Source: CAWJHE01 sp964614855
Lineage (GTDB): Bacteria > Chloroflexota > Anaerolineae > Anaerolineales > UBA4823
NCBI GenBank assembly: GCA_964614855.1
Contig: CAZTMX010000055.1
Location: forward strand, 1 to 15,604
Direction of reading: 5' to 3'
DNA: 15,604 bases
Shown here one piece after another: positions 1 to 9,700 of the stretch (the first letter of the stretch is position 1; the number at the start of each line of letters is the position of its first letter). The notes under the pieces were generated by a model, which ran no database searches, had not been told where the DNA came from, and saw only the letters and a list, made by a program, of their open reading frames with translations. The translations under genes were made by a program, and so were the position numbers.

Positions 1-110
1 AATTCCATGCGGTCGATATACCCATCCGGCGCATTGACCAGTAAAAATTTTAAGCCTGGCTTGATGGCTAACTTTTGAGAGATACTCATACTCGAAGTTG
101 TATACGCCAT
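1..110 (-). CDS. DUF3052-like protein, N-terminal fragment (runs off the left edge)
   Basis: Only the first 36 codons are in the window. Reading the minus strand from 110 gives a peptide containing KLAIKPGLKFLLVNAPDGYI. The 'KLxIKPG ... LVNAPDGY' pattern is what I recall from the start of DUF3052 proteins, small bacterial proteins of unknown function. Two starts are possible: an ATG at 110, with a GGAAG eight bases upstream formed by the last codons of the preceding gene, or an ATG at 89 with no clear ribosome-binding site. I prefer 110. Only five bases then separate it from the stop of the LapA-like gene, which suggests one operon with translational coupling. The family assignment rests on a short stretch and is tentative; that this is coding sequence is more secure. 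Confidence 0.6.
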   Translation of the reverse strand, partial: MAYTTSSMSISQKLAIKPGLKFLLVNAPDGYIDRME

Positions 111-115
111 GCGTA

Positions 116-589
116 CTACTTCCAGAAACTCTTGGCTGCGTCTGCCGGCGCATCCGCCGGTGCAACCGTTGGAGCATCTGCTGGCGGTTCAGCCGGTGCA
201 GTCGCGGGCATCAAAGCCGGCGGTTCTACCCCTGCTGTGGGAGGAGTGAACGGTGCAGCATCAGGCAGTACCGGTTCAGGAGGTGCAGTCAGTACAGCCA
301 GCTGCTGCTTGAGCTCATCTGTGCGGGTATTCGCATCTGCCAGGCTCTTTTCCAGCTCGGTGATTTTCTTTTTCTGGTTGCGCAGAGCCCAGCGCACCTT
401 GATATTGGTGGGCAAGGAAACCAGGAAGCTGATCAGGGCGCCTGTCGCCAGGGTAACGACCATAATAAACGCCAATGAGCTTTCAAAATTCCAGACGATA
501 AAAGACACGTTTGCCGGGTCGTTATTCTGAGCAGCAAACAAGATCGCCAGGGCGGAGATGATCAGGGCAATAAACAAGAAGATTTGCAT
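116..589 (-). CDS. LapA-domain (DUF1049) membrane protein with coiled coil and Ala/Pro-rich tail
   Basis: A 157-residue protein. Two hydrophobic helices (about residues 1-20 and 37-60) flank FAAQNNDPANVSFIVW, the typical LapA/DUF1049 pattern. The family includes LapA/YciS, an inner-membrane protein linked to lipopolysaccharide assembly in Escherichia coli; in other phyla its role is unknown. After the second helix comes a basic stretch, a charged segment (about 68-98, KKKITELEKSLADANTR) that looks like a coiled coil, and then a low-complexity tail rich in Ala and Pro. The chosen start at 589 has GGAG about seven bases upstream; an in-frame ATG six codons earlier has no such site. The gene is transcribed away from pbpC and is followed closely by the DUF3052-like gene. 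The tail makes it longer than a minimal LapA protein. Confidence 0.8.
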   Translation of the reverse strand: MQIFLFIALIISALAILFAAQNNDPANVSFIVWNFESSLAFIMVVTLATGALISFLVSLPTNIKVRWALRNQKKKITELEKSLADANTRTDELKQQLAVLTAPPEPVLPDAAPFTPPTAGVEPPALMPATAPAEPPADAPTVAPADAPADAAKSFWK

Positions 590-621
590 GGTTGAGCTCC
601 TTTTCAAGGCAAAGCTGCCTC

Positions 622-650
622 TTGTGTAGAATTAAAGGAATGGGTATATT
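622..650 (+). promoter_or_regulatory. Candidate sigma70-type promoter for pbpC
   Basis: TTGTGT (622-627) and TATATT (645-650) are separated by exactly 17 bases, in the gap between the divergent lapA-like gene and pbpC. The -10 box matches five of six consensus positions; the -35 box is weaker. Transcription would start near 657. That would exclude the upstream in-frame ATG codons at 592 and 640 and favour 724 as the pbpC start. Inferred from motif matching alone. Confidence 0.4.
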
Positions 651-723
651 GTATCAAACAGATGCAAGCATTGTACCCGAATCCTGTTTGGAACAAACCG
701 GGATTGTCAATCGTTTATATGAT

Positions 724-3216
724 ATGAGGCTGCCAATATTATTTCGCAAGGGATTACTGGTCATCCTGGCAGGTGCAGTCCTTACAGGAGTAGCCGGCTT
801 TGTCTGGATTTTTTATGATTTACCAGACGTGGCTTCGTTACCAACGCGACTGAATTACCCCAGCATAAGCATCACAGATCGTCACGGCAGGTTGTTGTAC
901 GAAGTCTTGCCCGAACAGGGTGGCAGGCATGCTGTGGTCAACCTGGAATCGATCCCCCTTGCCTTGCAGCAGGCCACTATCGCCACCGAAGACCGGAATT
1001 TCTATACCAATCCCGGTGTAGACATCCTGGGTGTGATCCGCTCAGCCTGGATAAACCTGAGCGGCGGGCAGACTATCGCCGGTGGGAGCACGATCACGCA
1101 ACAGGTTGCGCGCAATTTGTTGATGGGTGACGAGGAACGCCTGACACGCACCATGCGCAGAAAACTGCGAGAAATCGCCCTGGCCTGGCAGATCGATCAG
1201 GCATACAGCAAGGGTGAAATCCTGGCGATGTATCTCAACCAGACCTACTTTGGAGGTATGGCAATTGGTGTGGAAGCAGCAGCCCAAACATTTTTTGCCA
1301 AACCTGTCCGTGAGCTTGACCTGGCTGAGTCCGCCCTGCTAGCAGGATTGCCCCAGGCGCCCGCGGTCTACAATCCCTTCACAGATGAAAAGGCAGCGCG
1401 CAAGAGACAGGCGGTTGTGTTGGGTTTGATGCAGCATGCTGGATACATCACCCAGGAACAGAGAGACCAGGCGGCACGAGAACCCCTGGTGTTTGCCGAA
1501 ACGCCCTATCCAATAGAAGCGCCGCATTTTGTTATGATGGTGCGTGATCAAATCGACAGCATGTTTTCGGTTGAAGACATTCAGGATAGCGGCGGGTTGG
1601 TTGTCCAGACCAGCCTGGATCTGGATTGGCAGAAGCACGCCGAGCGCGCCGTTCACAGCCAGTTAGCAGCCCTGGCGAAAAGCGAAGATGGGCTGGGGCA
1701 TAATGTCAACAACGCAGCCTTGGTGGCGCTTAACCCGGCGAATGGAGAAATCCTGGCGCTGGTTGGCAGCCCGGATTATTTTGATCCAACTAGCGGCGGT
1801 GCAATCAATATGGCCATCTCCCCTCGCCAGCCGGGCTCTGCACTTAAACCCCTGGTTTACGCCGCAGCTCTCGATCCTACCAGTGCGGATGGCGGTTGGA
1901 CGGCTGCCACAATGATCCTGGATGTCAAAACGGCTTTTCAAACCCACCAGGGACGGGCGTATATCCCTCAGAACTATGACCTGCGCGAACATGGACCTGT
2001 GTTGGTGCGGCAGGCATTGGCTTCGTCCCTGAACATCCCTGCCGTAGCAGCCCTGGAGCACATCGGGTTGCAAAACCTGTTTAGCCTGGCAAACCAGTTG
2101 GGAATTACCACCCTGAAAGATCCGCATGCTTATGATCTCTCCCTGGCGCTCGGCGGCGGCGAAGTGCGCTTGATGGAGCTGGTTGCCGCCTACGGGGCAT
2201 TTGCCAATGGCGGCTTTCGCGTTGAACCTATCGCTATCCTTGAAATCCAGGACATGCAGGGGAATATTCGATACCAACACCCTGAAGTGACCAGGTCTCG
2301 GGTAATAGACGAGAAGGTTGCCTGGTTGATCAGCGATATGCTCAGCGATAACAATGCCCGGCGCTTGGGTTTTGGCGAGAACAGCCTGCTGCGCTTGGAT
2401 CGCCCGGCGGCTGTGAAGACCGGCACCACCAGCAATTTCCATGATAACTGGACGGTCGGGTACACCCCAGACCTGGTGGTTGGTGTATGGTCGGGGAATA
2501 CAAATTACGAACCCATGCGAGATGTCAACGGTTTGTCCGGCGCCGCGCCGATCTGGCACCAATTTTTGCGCACAGTTTTGAGCGGCAGCCCGGAGAGGGA
2601 GTTTGAGAGACCAGATGGACTGGTCAGAATTGAGATTTGCGCGCTATCCGGTGCTCTGCCTTCGCAAGCCTGCCCGTATCGTAAATGGGAGTGGTTTATC
2701 GAAGGAACACAACCCACGGAGCAAGATACCCTGTATCAAATGGTTGCCATCGATTCTGTTACCGGGTTTCCTGCCCAGGAAGAAACCCCGATAGAACAGC
2801 GCACGCAGATTTTGACAATGGATTTGCCGCCGCAGGCACATGCCTGGGCGCAATCCCAGGGGATTGTGCTTTACCAGGAACTGACCTCTAGCAGCGAATC
2901 ATCCATAGTGGTTGAACGGACACCTGATTTGCGAGTGCTGACTCCTGCAAGCGGCAGCGTATTTCATCTTGCCCCCAATATCGATCCAACCAGCCAGAGG
3001 ATACTGATTTCTGTTGCCAGCCAGGTGGATGTTCAAAGCTTATCTTTCTATGTAGACAACCAGGTGATCGGGCAAAAAAGAAAAGCGCCGTACCAATCCT
3101 GGTGGGCGCTCCTGCCTGGAGAGCATCAAATATGGGTGGAAGCACTGGCCAGGGACGGCTCAACCCTGACCAGTGAAGTGATCAATATATCCGTGCTATC
3201 TGGACCTGCTCCTTAA
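724..3216 (+). CDS. pbpC: Penicillin-binding protein 1C (glycosyltransferase/transpeptidase)
   Basis: A class A penicillin-binding protein of 830 residues (E. coli PbpC has about 770) that polymerises and cross-links peptidoglycan on the outer face of the cytoplasmic membrane. A signal anchor spans about residues 8-30. The GT51 glycosyltransferase domain follows, with the E89-D90-x-x-F93 motif, the GGSTITQQ motif and a MYLNQTYFGG segment. The transpeptidase domain has all three active-site motifs: S372-x-x-K375, S435-x-N437 and K565-T-G-T. The last 100 residues or so (about 735-825) resemble the BiPBP_C domain that marks the 1C type. The reading frame is open from 592, but I chose the ATG at 724 because it sits just before the membrane anchor and downstream of the candidate promoter; no good ribosome-binding site decides it. 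A macroglobulin gene, the usual partner of pbpC, lies nearby in the opposite orientation. Confidence 0.93.
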   Translation: MRLPILFRKGLLVILAGAVLTGVAGFVWIFYDLPDVASLPTRLNYPSISITDRHGRLLYEVLPEQGGRHAVVNLESIPLALQQATIATEDRNFYTNPGVDILGVIRSAWINLSGGQTIAGGSTITQQVARNLLMGDEERLTRTMRRKLREIALAWQIDQAYSKGEILAMYLNQTYFGGMAIGVEAAAQTFFAKPVRELDLAESALLAGLPQAPAVYNPFTDEKAARKRQAVVLGLMQHAGYITQEQRDQAAREPLVFAETPYPIEAPHFVMMVRDQIDSMFSVEDIQDSGGLVVQTSLDLDWQKHAERAVHSQLAALAKSEDGLGHNVNNAALVALNPANGEILALVGSPDYFDPTSGGAINMAISPRQPGSALKPLVYAAALDPTSADGGWTAATMILDVKTAFQTHQGRAYIPQNYDLREHGPVLVRQALASSLNIPAVAALEHIGLQNLFSLANQLGITTLKDPHAYDLSLALGGGEVRLMELVAAYGAFANGGFRVEPIAILEIQDMQGNIRYQHPEVTRSRVIDEKVAWLISDMLSDNNARRLGFGENSLLRLDRPAAVKTGTTSNFHDNWTVGYTPDLVVGVWSGNTNYEPMRDVNGLSGAAPIWHQFLRTVLSGSPEREFERPDGLVRIEICALSGALPSQACPYRKWEWFIEGTQPTEQDTLYQMVAIDSVTGFPAQEETPIEQRTQILTMDLPPQAHAWAQSQGIVLYQELTSSSESSIVVERTPDLRVLTPASGSVFHLAPNIDPTSQRILISVASQVDVQSLSFYVDNQVIGQKRKAPYQSWWALLPGEHQIWVEALARDGSTLTSEVINISVLSGPAP

Positions 3217-3220
3217 GGAG
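3209..3220. repeat. 12-bp perfect palindrome at the convergent gene junction
   Basis: CTCCTTAAGGAG reads identically on both strands. It covers the end of pbpC and stops just before the stop codon of the facing gene. The five-base gap between the two genes leaves no room for a normal intrinsic terminator. The palindrome has no loop and no T-tract, so a termination role is not shown; it may be a protein-binding site or chance. Confidence 0.35.
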
Positions 3221-3221
3221 A

Positions 3222-3713
3222 CTAACTCTTTCGACCGCCTTTCAGAGATTCTGTCAGCCGGGCGAATTCTTCCATTTTCCCTTCAGCCACCAGCCTGGCT
3301 TGCTGAGGCCAGGTGGTAGGATCCATGTAAGCCATTCCGTTTTCAGAAAGCCACTTTTTGATGATCACTGGATCGGCATCTGCCAGATTTATAAAGGTAG
3401 AAATGCCTTTCGATTCAAGTAGTTTCTTGACCTTGGGACCAATTCCTTCGATGATTATCAGGTCTTCAGGGACTGGCGCGGCTTTTTCCAGGGGAAGCGG
3501 TGCAGCTTTTACCGGAACCTCGATGGGCTGGACAGGTTGCGCTTCCTCCACGGGGACAGCAACCGTGCGTACCGGCGCCTCGGCAGGCTTTTCGTGATGT
3601 TCTTCATGGTGCAACTCAAATTCTTCTGGACCTTGTTTTGCAAAGCGTGTGAGCAGCCACCAGACGATGAGTATGACCAATAATACGATGATCAGTCCAA
3701 CCCAATCATTCAT
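3222..3713 (-). CDS. Membrane-anchored helix-hairpin-helix (H3TH-like) protein
   Basis: A 163-residue protein in three parts. A single hydrophobic helix at residues 4-22 is followed by a cytoplasmic-type linker with a His/Glu cluster (ELHHEEHHE, about 33-41) and a Pro/Val/Glu-rich stretch (44-82). The C-terminal domain from about residue 84 contains IIIEGIGPKVKKLLESKGI, a helix-hairpin-helix of the kind often annotated as 'predicted flap endonuclease-1-like, H3TH' or DUF4332. Such domains bind DNA or mediate protein contacts; I see no nuclease catalytic residues, so an enzyme role is not supported. The start has a strong AGGAGG six bases upstream. The gene lies 48 bp downstream of the macroglobulin gene on the same strand with no terminator visible between them, so the two are probably co-transcribed. 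Function unknown. Confidence 0.8.
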   Translation of the reverse strand: MNDWVGLIIVLLVILIVWWLLTRFAKQGPEEFELHHEEHHEKPAEAPVRTVAVPVEEAQPVQPIEVPVKAAPLPLEKAAPVPEDLIIIEGIGPKVKKLLESKGISTFINLADADPVIIKKWLSENGMAYMDPTTWPQQARLVAEGKMEEFARLTESLKGGRKS

Positions 3714-3761
3714 CTTTCTCCTCCTGAAGAATGTGAAAAATATTTCATAGATTATAACCGA

Positions 3762-6700
3762 CTATTCCGCCGGTTCCACTACGAAAGTGCTGCCTTCCCC
3801 TCTACCGTAAACTTCTGGGAAGTAGAATTCCTGTGCAGTGGGTGGGATGGAAGAGAAGGTGCCAACAGAGCTGGCGCGCACCAAATAGGTGTAGATATAT
3901 GTGCCGGCGGGCAGGTAATCGGCAAAGAGCAGGACTTTTTCATCGCGGTATTGGACCTGGGAGAAATGCCACCACCCCCAGCCTTTCCAAAACACGTCTT
4001 CCCAGGTGTATTCCTGCGGGACCTCCTGGTTCTGCGGGCTGGTGTTCAAGGATTGGTCCACTGCCTCCAAACCAGCTGGCAAGGGGTCTTCCACTACGGC
4101 ATAATGCACAACTGCTGGCGCAACCAGGGTCAGGCGACCGAGAAGCAGCTCACCTTGCACCGCTTGGGTAACCGGTGTCTGCAAGTCATCCAGCCGGTAA
4201 TAGCTGCGCGATACCGTCAATCCTTGATCTAAAGCCTGGACTTGATCTACCGGCAGCCAGACATTCATGGCTGCAGTGTAGTACAGGTTGCCGGCGCCGT
4301 CATTACGTGCGATCACCAGGCGGTTGGCTTCTTCAGTCAGCAGATCCGTAATATCCACCTGCAATCGTTCGGTCTGGCGCAGGGTTTTCTTATTGGCTTC
4401 GCCGCCGCCGATTTGTTCTCCATTCAAGGCGACGCCGTACTTATAGTTGGCCTGCAACTCGCCGCTGGCAGACATCCAGTGGGTAAGCGCCATCAGGGTC
4501 CAGGCGGTTTCCTGTGTGCCGCGCCAGTGACCGCCCTGGCGGTTGCTCATCAACCAGCGGACTGCATTGGCGTTTAAAGGATTTTGCGGGTCGATCAGGC
4601 TGAGCGCGGACAGCACGATGGCGGTGGTGCGGGTATCTGTATTCCAGTTCCAGCGGTCGGTCTCCTTTTCTTCCCAGTGGCTGCCGGTCGCAGAGAGGAT
4701 CGCCGCACTGTTCAGATCTGAAAGCAAGGTGTCCAAGCGCGAGTCTTGCGGGTCGATCAAGTAAAGCGTGTGTGCCATATAAGCGCGTGCATAGTAGGCG
4801 GCATTCTGACGCTTTTCAAATAAGGCGATGCTGCTGCTCACATTGGGTTTGCCGGCGCGCGCCAGAGTATAGAACAGAAAAGCCTGGCGGTTGATATGCT
4901 GTGGGGTTGTGACACTGGCGCTAGTTTGTGTCTGCAGGTATCTCACCCCGCGCTGCAGGACGTCTGAGCTCACCTGGTAGCCCGCATCTTCCGCTTCAAC
5001 CAACCCCAACACAACATAGGCGGATGTCAGGGGGTCGCTTTTGCTCGAGCGCCACCAGCCCCAGCCGCCATTTGCATTCTGCCAGTTGTAGAGTTTTTGC
5101 AAGGCGCTGGCAACTTGTTCTTTGAGATCGGCTTCAAGGGCAGGATCGCTCAGACCAGCAGTTTTCAGCGCTTGGGTGGTAAGCACATTAGGCAAAAAGC
5201 GCGAGATGGTCTGCTCAATGCATTCGTAGGGGTAATTTTCCAGGTAGGTCAAGCCATCTGTAACACCAGCCGCCAGGGAGGGAGAAAAGGTGAGATCCAG
5301 TCTGCCTTGCGATGTTTCCCATGCTTCGGGCAGGCTGATCGCTTCCAGGATCGAGCCGCTTTGAGTGAGCATACCGGAGGTGGCGACCGTTTCGGGGACT
5401 TCATAACGATAGACGGGGATGCCCTGGTTATCCAGGCTACCGGTGGTGGGGCGGCTGGCATCGCTCAGGTCGCCTGCTGTGACGCTGAACACCAAATCTA
5501 CACGCTCCACCATGGGTTGGACAACGCTATCCCAGGTCACATACACCTGGCTGTTGGCACCCACCTGGATTTCTTGCTGCACCGGGCCGGCCACATCCAC
5601 ACCGCTGCCTCCCAGGCGGGCGGTCACAGTGAGGGCATTCAAGGTGTTATTGTGAATGGCTGCGCCCAGGCGTACCTGGTCGCCTGCGACAAAGAAGCGC
5701 GGGGTTTGCGGGCGAACCAGCAAGGGTTTGGTGCTCATCAAGTCATAGGTAGCCTGACCCACAAGGGTGGTCTCGGTGACAGCTCGTGCATCCATACGCC
5801 AGGTGGTCAGGTTATCCGGCAGCGTAAGGCTAACACTGGCTAGACCGTCCTCTCCGGTGATCACAAAAGCCTCCCAGAAAGCAGTATCCGGGAAATCTTG
5901 CCGGACTTCAATCACCCCCAGGTCGCCTTCGCCCTTGGCGCCGCCGCTGCCCATTCCTTCACCTGTAGCGAGCTGTTCGCTGATATCCAGGTTGAAATCT
6001 TCGATGTCCATGCTAATCGGCACCGAGGTCCAGACGCCGAGAGTGCGCCGGGAGTAGAAGTGCTCCAGGATGGGCAGGGAATTGTCCGGCATCAAGGATA
6101 GAGTTGCCAGGTCGCTTAGACCCAGGGAGACCTCCGCAGGCACCGGGGCGCCGGTGTGATCTTTGGTGGCGACGGTGAAGCGCACCGTCTCACCAGGGCC
6201 TGCCTGGGTGGGATCGGCGCTGATTTCCACTGTCAGGGCTTTCTGCTGGGGGTCAACCTGGATTTCCAACATACCCATCTTGAAATTCGGCCTTGGGTTG
6301 GTCTCATCCACTCCTTTGACAATGACCACCGATACGAAAACGTTTGGCGCCATCTCAGGTACAATCGGCAGCTGGTAGATTGTGCTGTTGTTTTGCAGCA
6401 ATACCACATCCTGGTAATGCACCTTGCCGCGTTCCACCGTTACCAGGGCGTAAGCTTCGCCTTCAAATGGCGAGGCAATTAAGATTTCAGCGGTGTCTCC
6501 TGGTGCATAATTCTTACGGTCTGCCACCAGGTCAAAGCTGCGGTCATTTGTCTGCCGCCAGGGGATAAAATCTTCACCGGCAACCCAAACATAGGCTGAG
6601 GCTCTTCCTTCGTTGCCCTTGCTGTCCAGTCCTTTGACCCGGGCGCGGTAGATGCCGCCTGCCGGCGGGGTAAAGCTGGCCTCAACTCTGCCGCGTTCAT

Positions 6701-9700
6701 TTGTGATTAGATCCTCCAGGGTGATCACTGGTATTTCCTCCACGCTGGAGGTCCATTTCACCCGGCCTTCTGGGTCTTGTTCTTGTACGCTGTACCAGCG
6801 TCGTTCCACAATTTCCAGGCTTAGCTTTTGCTTGCCAAGCACTTCCCCATCCCAGTCAACCGCCACCATCTCCAGGGTTTGTTCATCACCGGCTTTGCCA
6901 ATGTAGTTCTTTGGCCGGATGCCAGGATAGACCTGGGCGCGATGTCCGGCGATGACAGCTCGACCACTTACCGCATTTTGCGAAATATCGGTAAGGGTCG
7001 CTTCAAAGGTGAACTCCCGGCTTAACCCGGATGGACTGAGGTCAACAGGTAATGCTATAGAAAAAGCTCCGTTTTGGTCGGTCTGACCTTCGCCTTCGGC
7101 TACCTGGATCGTATCTTGCTGCTCGCTGGTGTTGTAAAGATCCCTATATTCATCCTGATCCGAGAAGCTGAACATGGATAGATCTTCCGGTGGCGTAAAG
7201 GTGAACGGTGCGCTGACCAGGGTCCATTTCACCTGGGCGTCCTTCACGCCGCCGCCGGAGTAATAATCCGCCTGGACATTTGCACGAAATTCTTCTCCAT
7301 TAAGCAGATCTTCGGGTATGGCGCTAACCTGCACCTGGAATTCGGGGCGGCGGTATTCAGCGACATTGAAAGTAACCGCGCCGGCGATTTGCGTGCTTCC
7401 TTCCAGATATACGCTAATCGTGTAGTACCCTAAAGCTGCGTTCTCGTCCAGCTTGAACTCGCCAGCAAAACTCCCCATATCGTTCAAGTCGTACATTTCA
7501 TCCAGCACGACTTCCTGGAAGTTCTCGATGGTGATCCGGACACGCTTCATGTCCGGTATGCGGTAATCCAGGTCGTCATCCAAACGGGCGATACCTTTGA
7601 AATATACCGGCTGACCCGGACGGTAGATCGGTCTTTCAGTGTAGACATATACGGTGGGTTGGTTTGCAGGGGAGAAATATCCACCCCAAATGCCGTAGTC
7701 CCAGAGAGAAAAACCGCTGCCCCATTGCGTCGATGTAAAGGCAAATTCCTGGTCGTTCTCAGCCAGGGCAAAGCGTGCCCCATATTCTTCTTCCAGGGGC
7801 AGGGGATCTATATAAAGAAGCCCTTCTGCATCGGTCTGACCCTGACCAATGACCTTCAGGTTTTCATCAAGGATTTTAACCGCTACCCCGCCGACCGGTT
7901 TTCCGCTCCCCAAACCAGTTAACCAAACCAGTCCGTCACTGGCGCTGCTTTTTAAGTTAAGACTGGCCGTGGCAACGATAAACAAGCGGTTATCTGCATA
8001 GGGAAGGTTGTAGGTTACCTGGGGAGAATTCAGCGCCAGGAAGTAGAAACCGTTGGCCAAATTACCACCGTTAGCAACCGGTGTGAATTTTTCCAGGACC
8101 CGTTCGTTTTGCTTGCCCTGGCTGGTACGGGTTTCCTGCCAGACCAGTTCACTTTCTTCCGGCTCGTAGCTCGAGAAAGAAAGCGCCCCACTTTGTAGTG
8201 CTATGAAATCTTCCAGGCCGATTTTATATATCCTGACCTGTACTGATTTGACATTGCGGTGACCGACATAGAATTCTTGCGGTCCGTCCTGGCGCATAAT
8301 CGCCGGCTCCCAGGGCATTTCCAGGTTGGCGCCTGGTTCATAAGAACCCGTGTTGAAGCGTAGATCCCGGCTTTCTTTAATCTCGTTGCCGTAAATATCT
8401 TGCATCCCTGGCAGCAAGCGAACTTCATAGCGTGTGGAAGGTTCCAACCCATAGCTGCTGTAGCTCCAATCCCATTCGCTGTACCACCAATTCAATGGTT
8501 TCTGGGGTGCTGGGGTGATCTGAATTTTGTCCTTGAGTGTTTCGATCTTCATGGGAGACGCAAAGCGGATGGTCAGCTCCGAGCTGAAATTCGCGGTTTG
8601 AGAACCATCTTTTGGACGGGTCTCAATCACAGCCGGGGCGGGAATTGTGTAAAAACTCCACTCAAGACCTTTGCTCAGGCTGCCCCCATCTGCCGAGCGA
8701 GCATTTTCATCTAGTGTCAGGGTGTACTGAGTGTCCAGGGAAAGTTGGGTTGTGGGGGTGATGACGACCTGGGTCGCGTTTTCATTCCAAACGCGCTCTG
8801 TGGGTACTTTTTCTCCATTGGCTGAGACTAACTTTAGCGCGGCTTCTGTGCTCGTCTTGTCCATGGGTTGGAAAAAACTCAGGGTAAAAATCTCGTCCAG
8901 CAGCACATTCTGAAGGAAATTTTCTGGATTCACTTTGCCGCTGGATAACGAGAGATTATCGATGGAAGGGCTGATCGTTGTGAATTTCCAGGTGGTATCT
9001 TTTTCGAGACGGGTCTCGCCAGAAACATCCGCAAGCCCGGCTTTTACGCTCACCTGGTAGGTGGTGTCACCCATTAAAGGCTGGTTTGGCTTATATGCGT
9101 ATACGGAGGTGCTTACCCACTCGCCTTCACCGGGTAAAGCGGGCGTAATGATCAGCGGTTGGGGGTGGATTTTCTGTTCCTCTGCGATCACCAAAGGCAC
9201 TACGGGGCGGTTGAAAATCACAGTGATGACGGCATTGTTGGCCACATCCCTGGTATTGTCAGCAGGAAACACCTGGGCAATTTCTAAAGGACCTGTAGTG
9301 ACGAATTCAATCAGTAGAGGGTCTTTTAGGGATGCGCCGGCAGCGCTGGTGCTTTTCTCACTGAGTTTTGCCAGGTAGCGGTTACTGGTTTTTAGGGCTC
9401 TGGCAGGGGTGAACTCCATGCTGCGGGCAGATGTCCATTGAATTTCACCATCCACCGGGTTTCCTTGCTCATCCTCGAAACTCCAGGCGGCATTGGTTTT
9501 CTCAATGTCCATCGGTTGGTTGAAGGTCAGGCGAATTTTCCCCGCTGTGGAAAGACCTTGACCTTTCGCAGGTTTGGTTTCAACCAGTTCTACAGGCAAA
9601 GGTGAGCCAGCATCCATGACAGGCAGCCCAGCCATGGTGGGCGTGGGGGCGGGTGTGTGAGTGGCTGCACTGGTCTCGGGTTCTTGACCGGGTTGTGTGG

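Noticed and set aside
145..260. Repetitive GC-rich sequence that might be a tandem repeat element
   Set aside because: It encodes the Ala/Pro-rich tail of the LapA-like protein; the repetition reflects codon usage for a low-complexity peptide.
592..723. Upstream starts for pbpC at 592 or 640
   Set aside because: These codons precede or overlap the candidate promoter, and the added residues look unlike the short cytoplasmic tail usual before the anchor. The 724 start is preferred but not proven.
1663..2562. 299-codon open frame antisense to pbpC
   Set aside because: It lies wholly over the transpeptidase domain, has no recognisable motif, and is the usual shadow of a GC-balanced coding region.
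3714..3761. Small AT-rich inverted repeat between the macroglobulin gene and the HhH gene
   Set aside because: The stem is only about five A-T pairs with no GC core, so it is not a credible terminator.
5097..5843. 248-codon open frame antisense to the macroglobulin gene
   Set aside because: It lies entirely within conserved macroglobulin domains, has no ribosome-binding site or known motif, and is a coding shadow.
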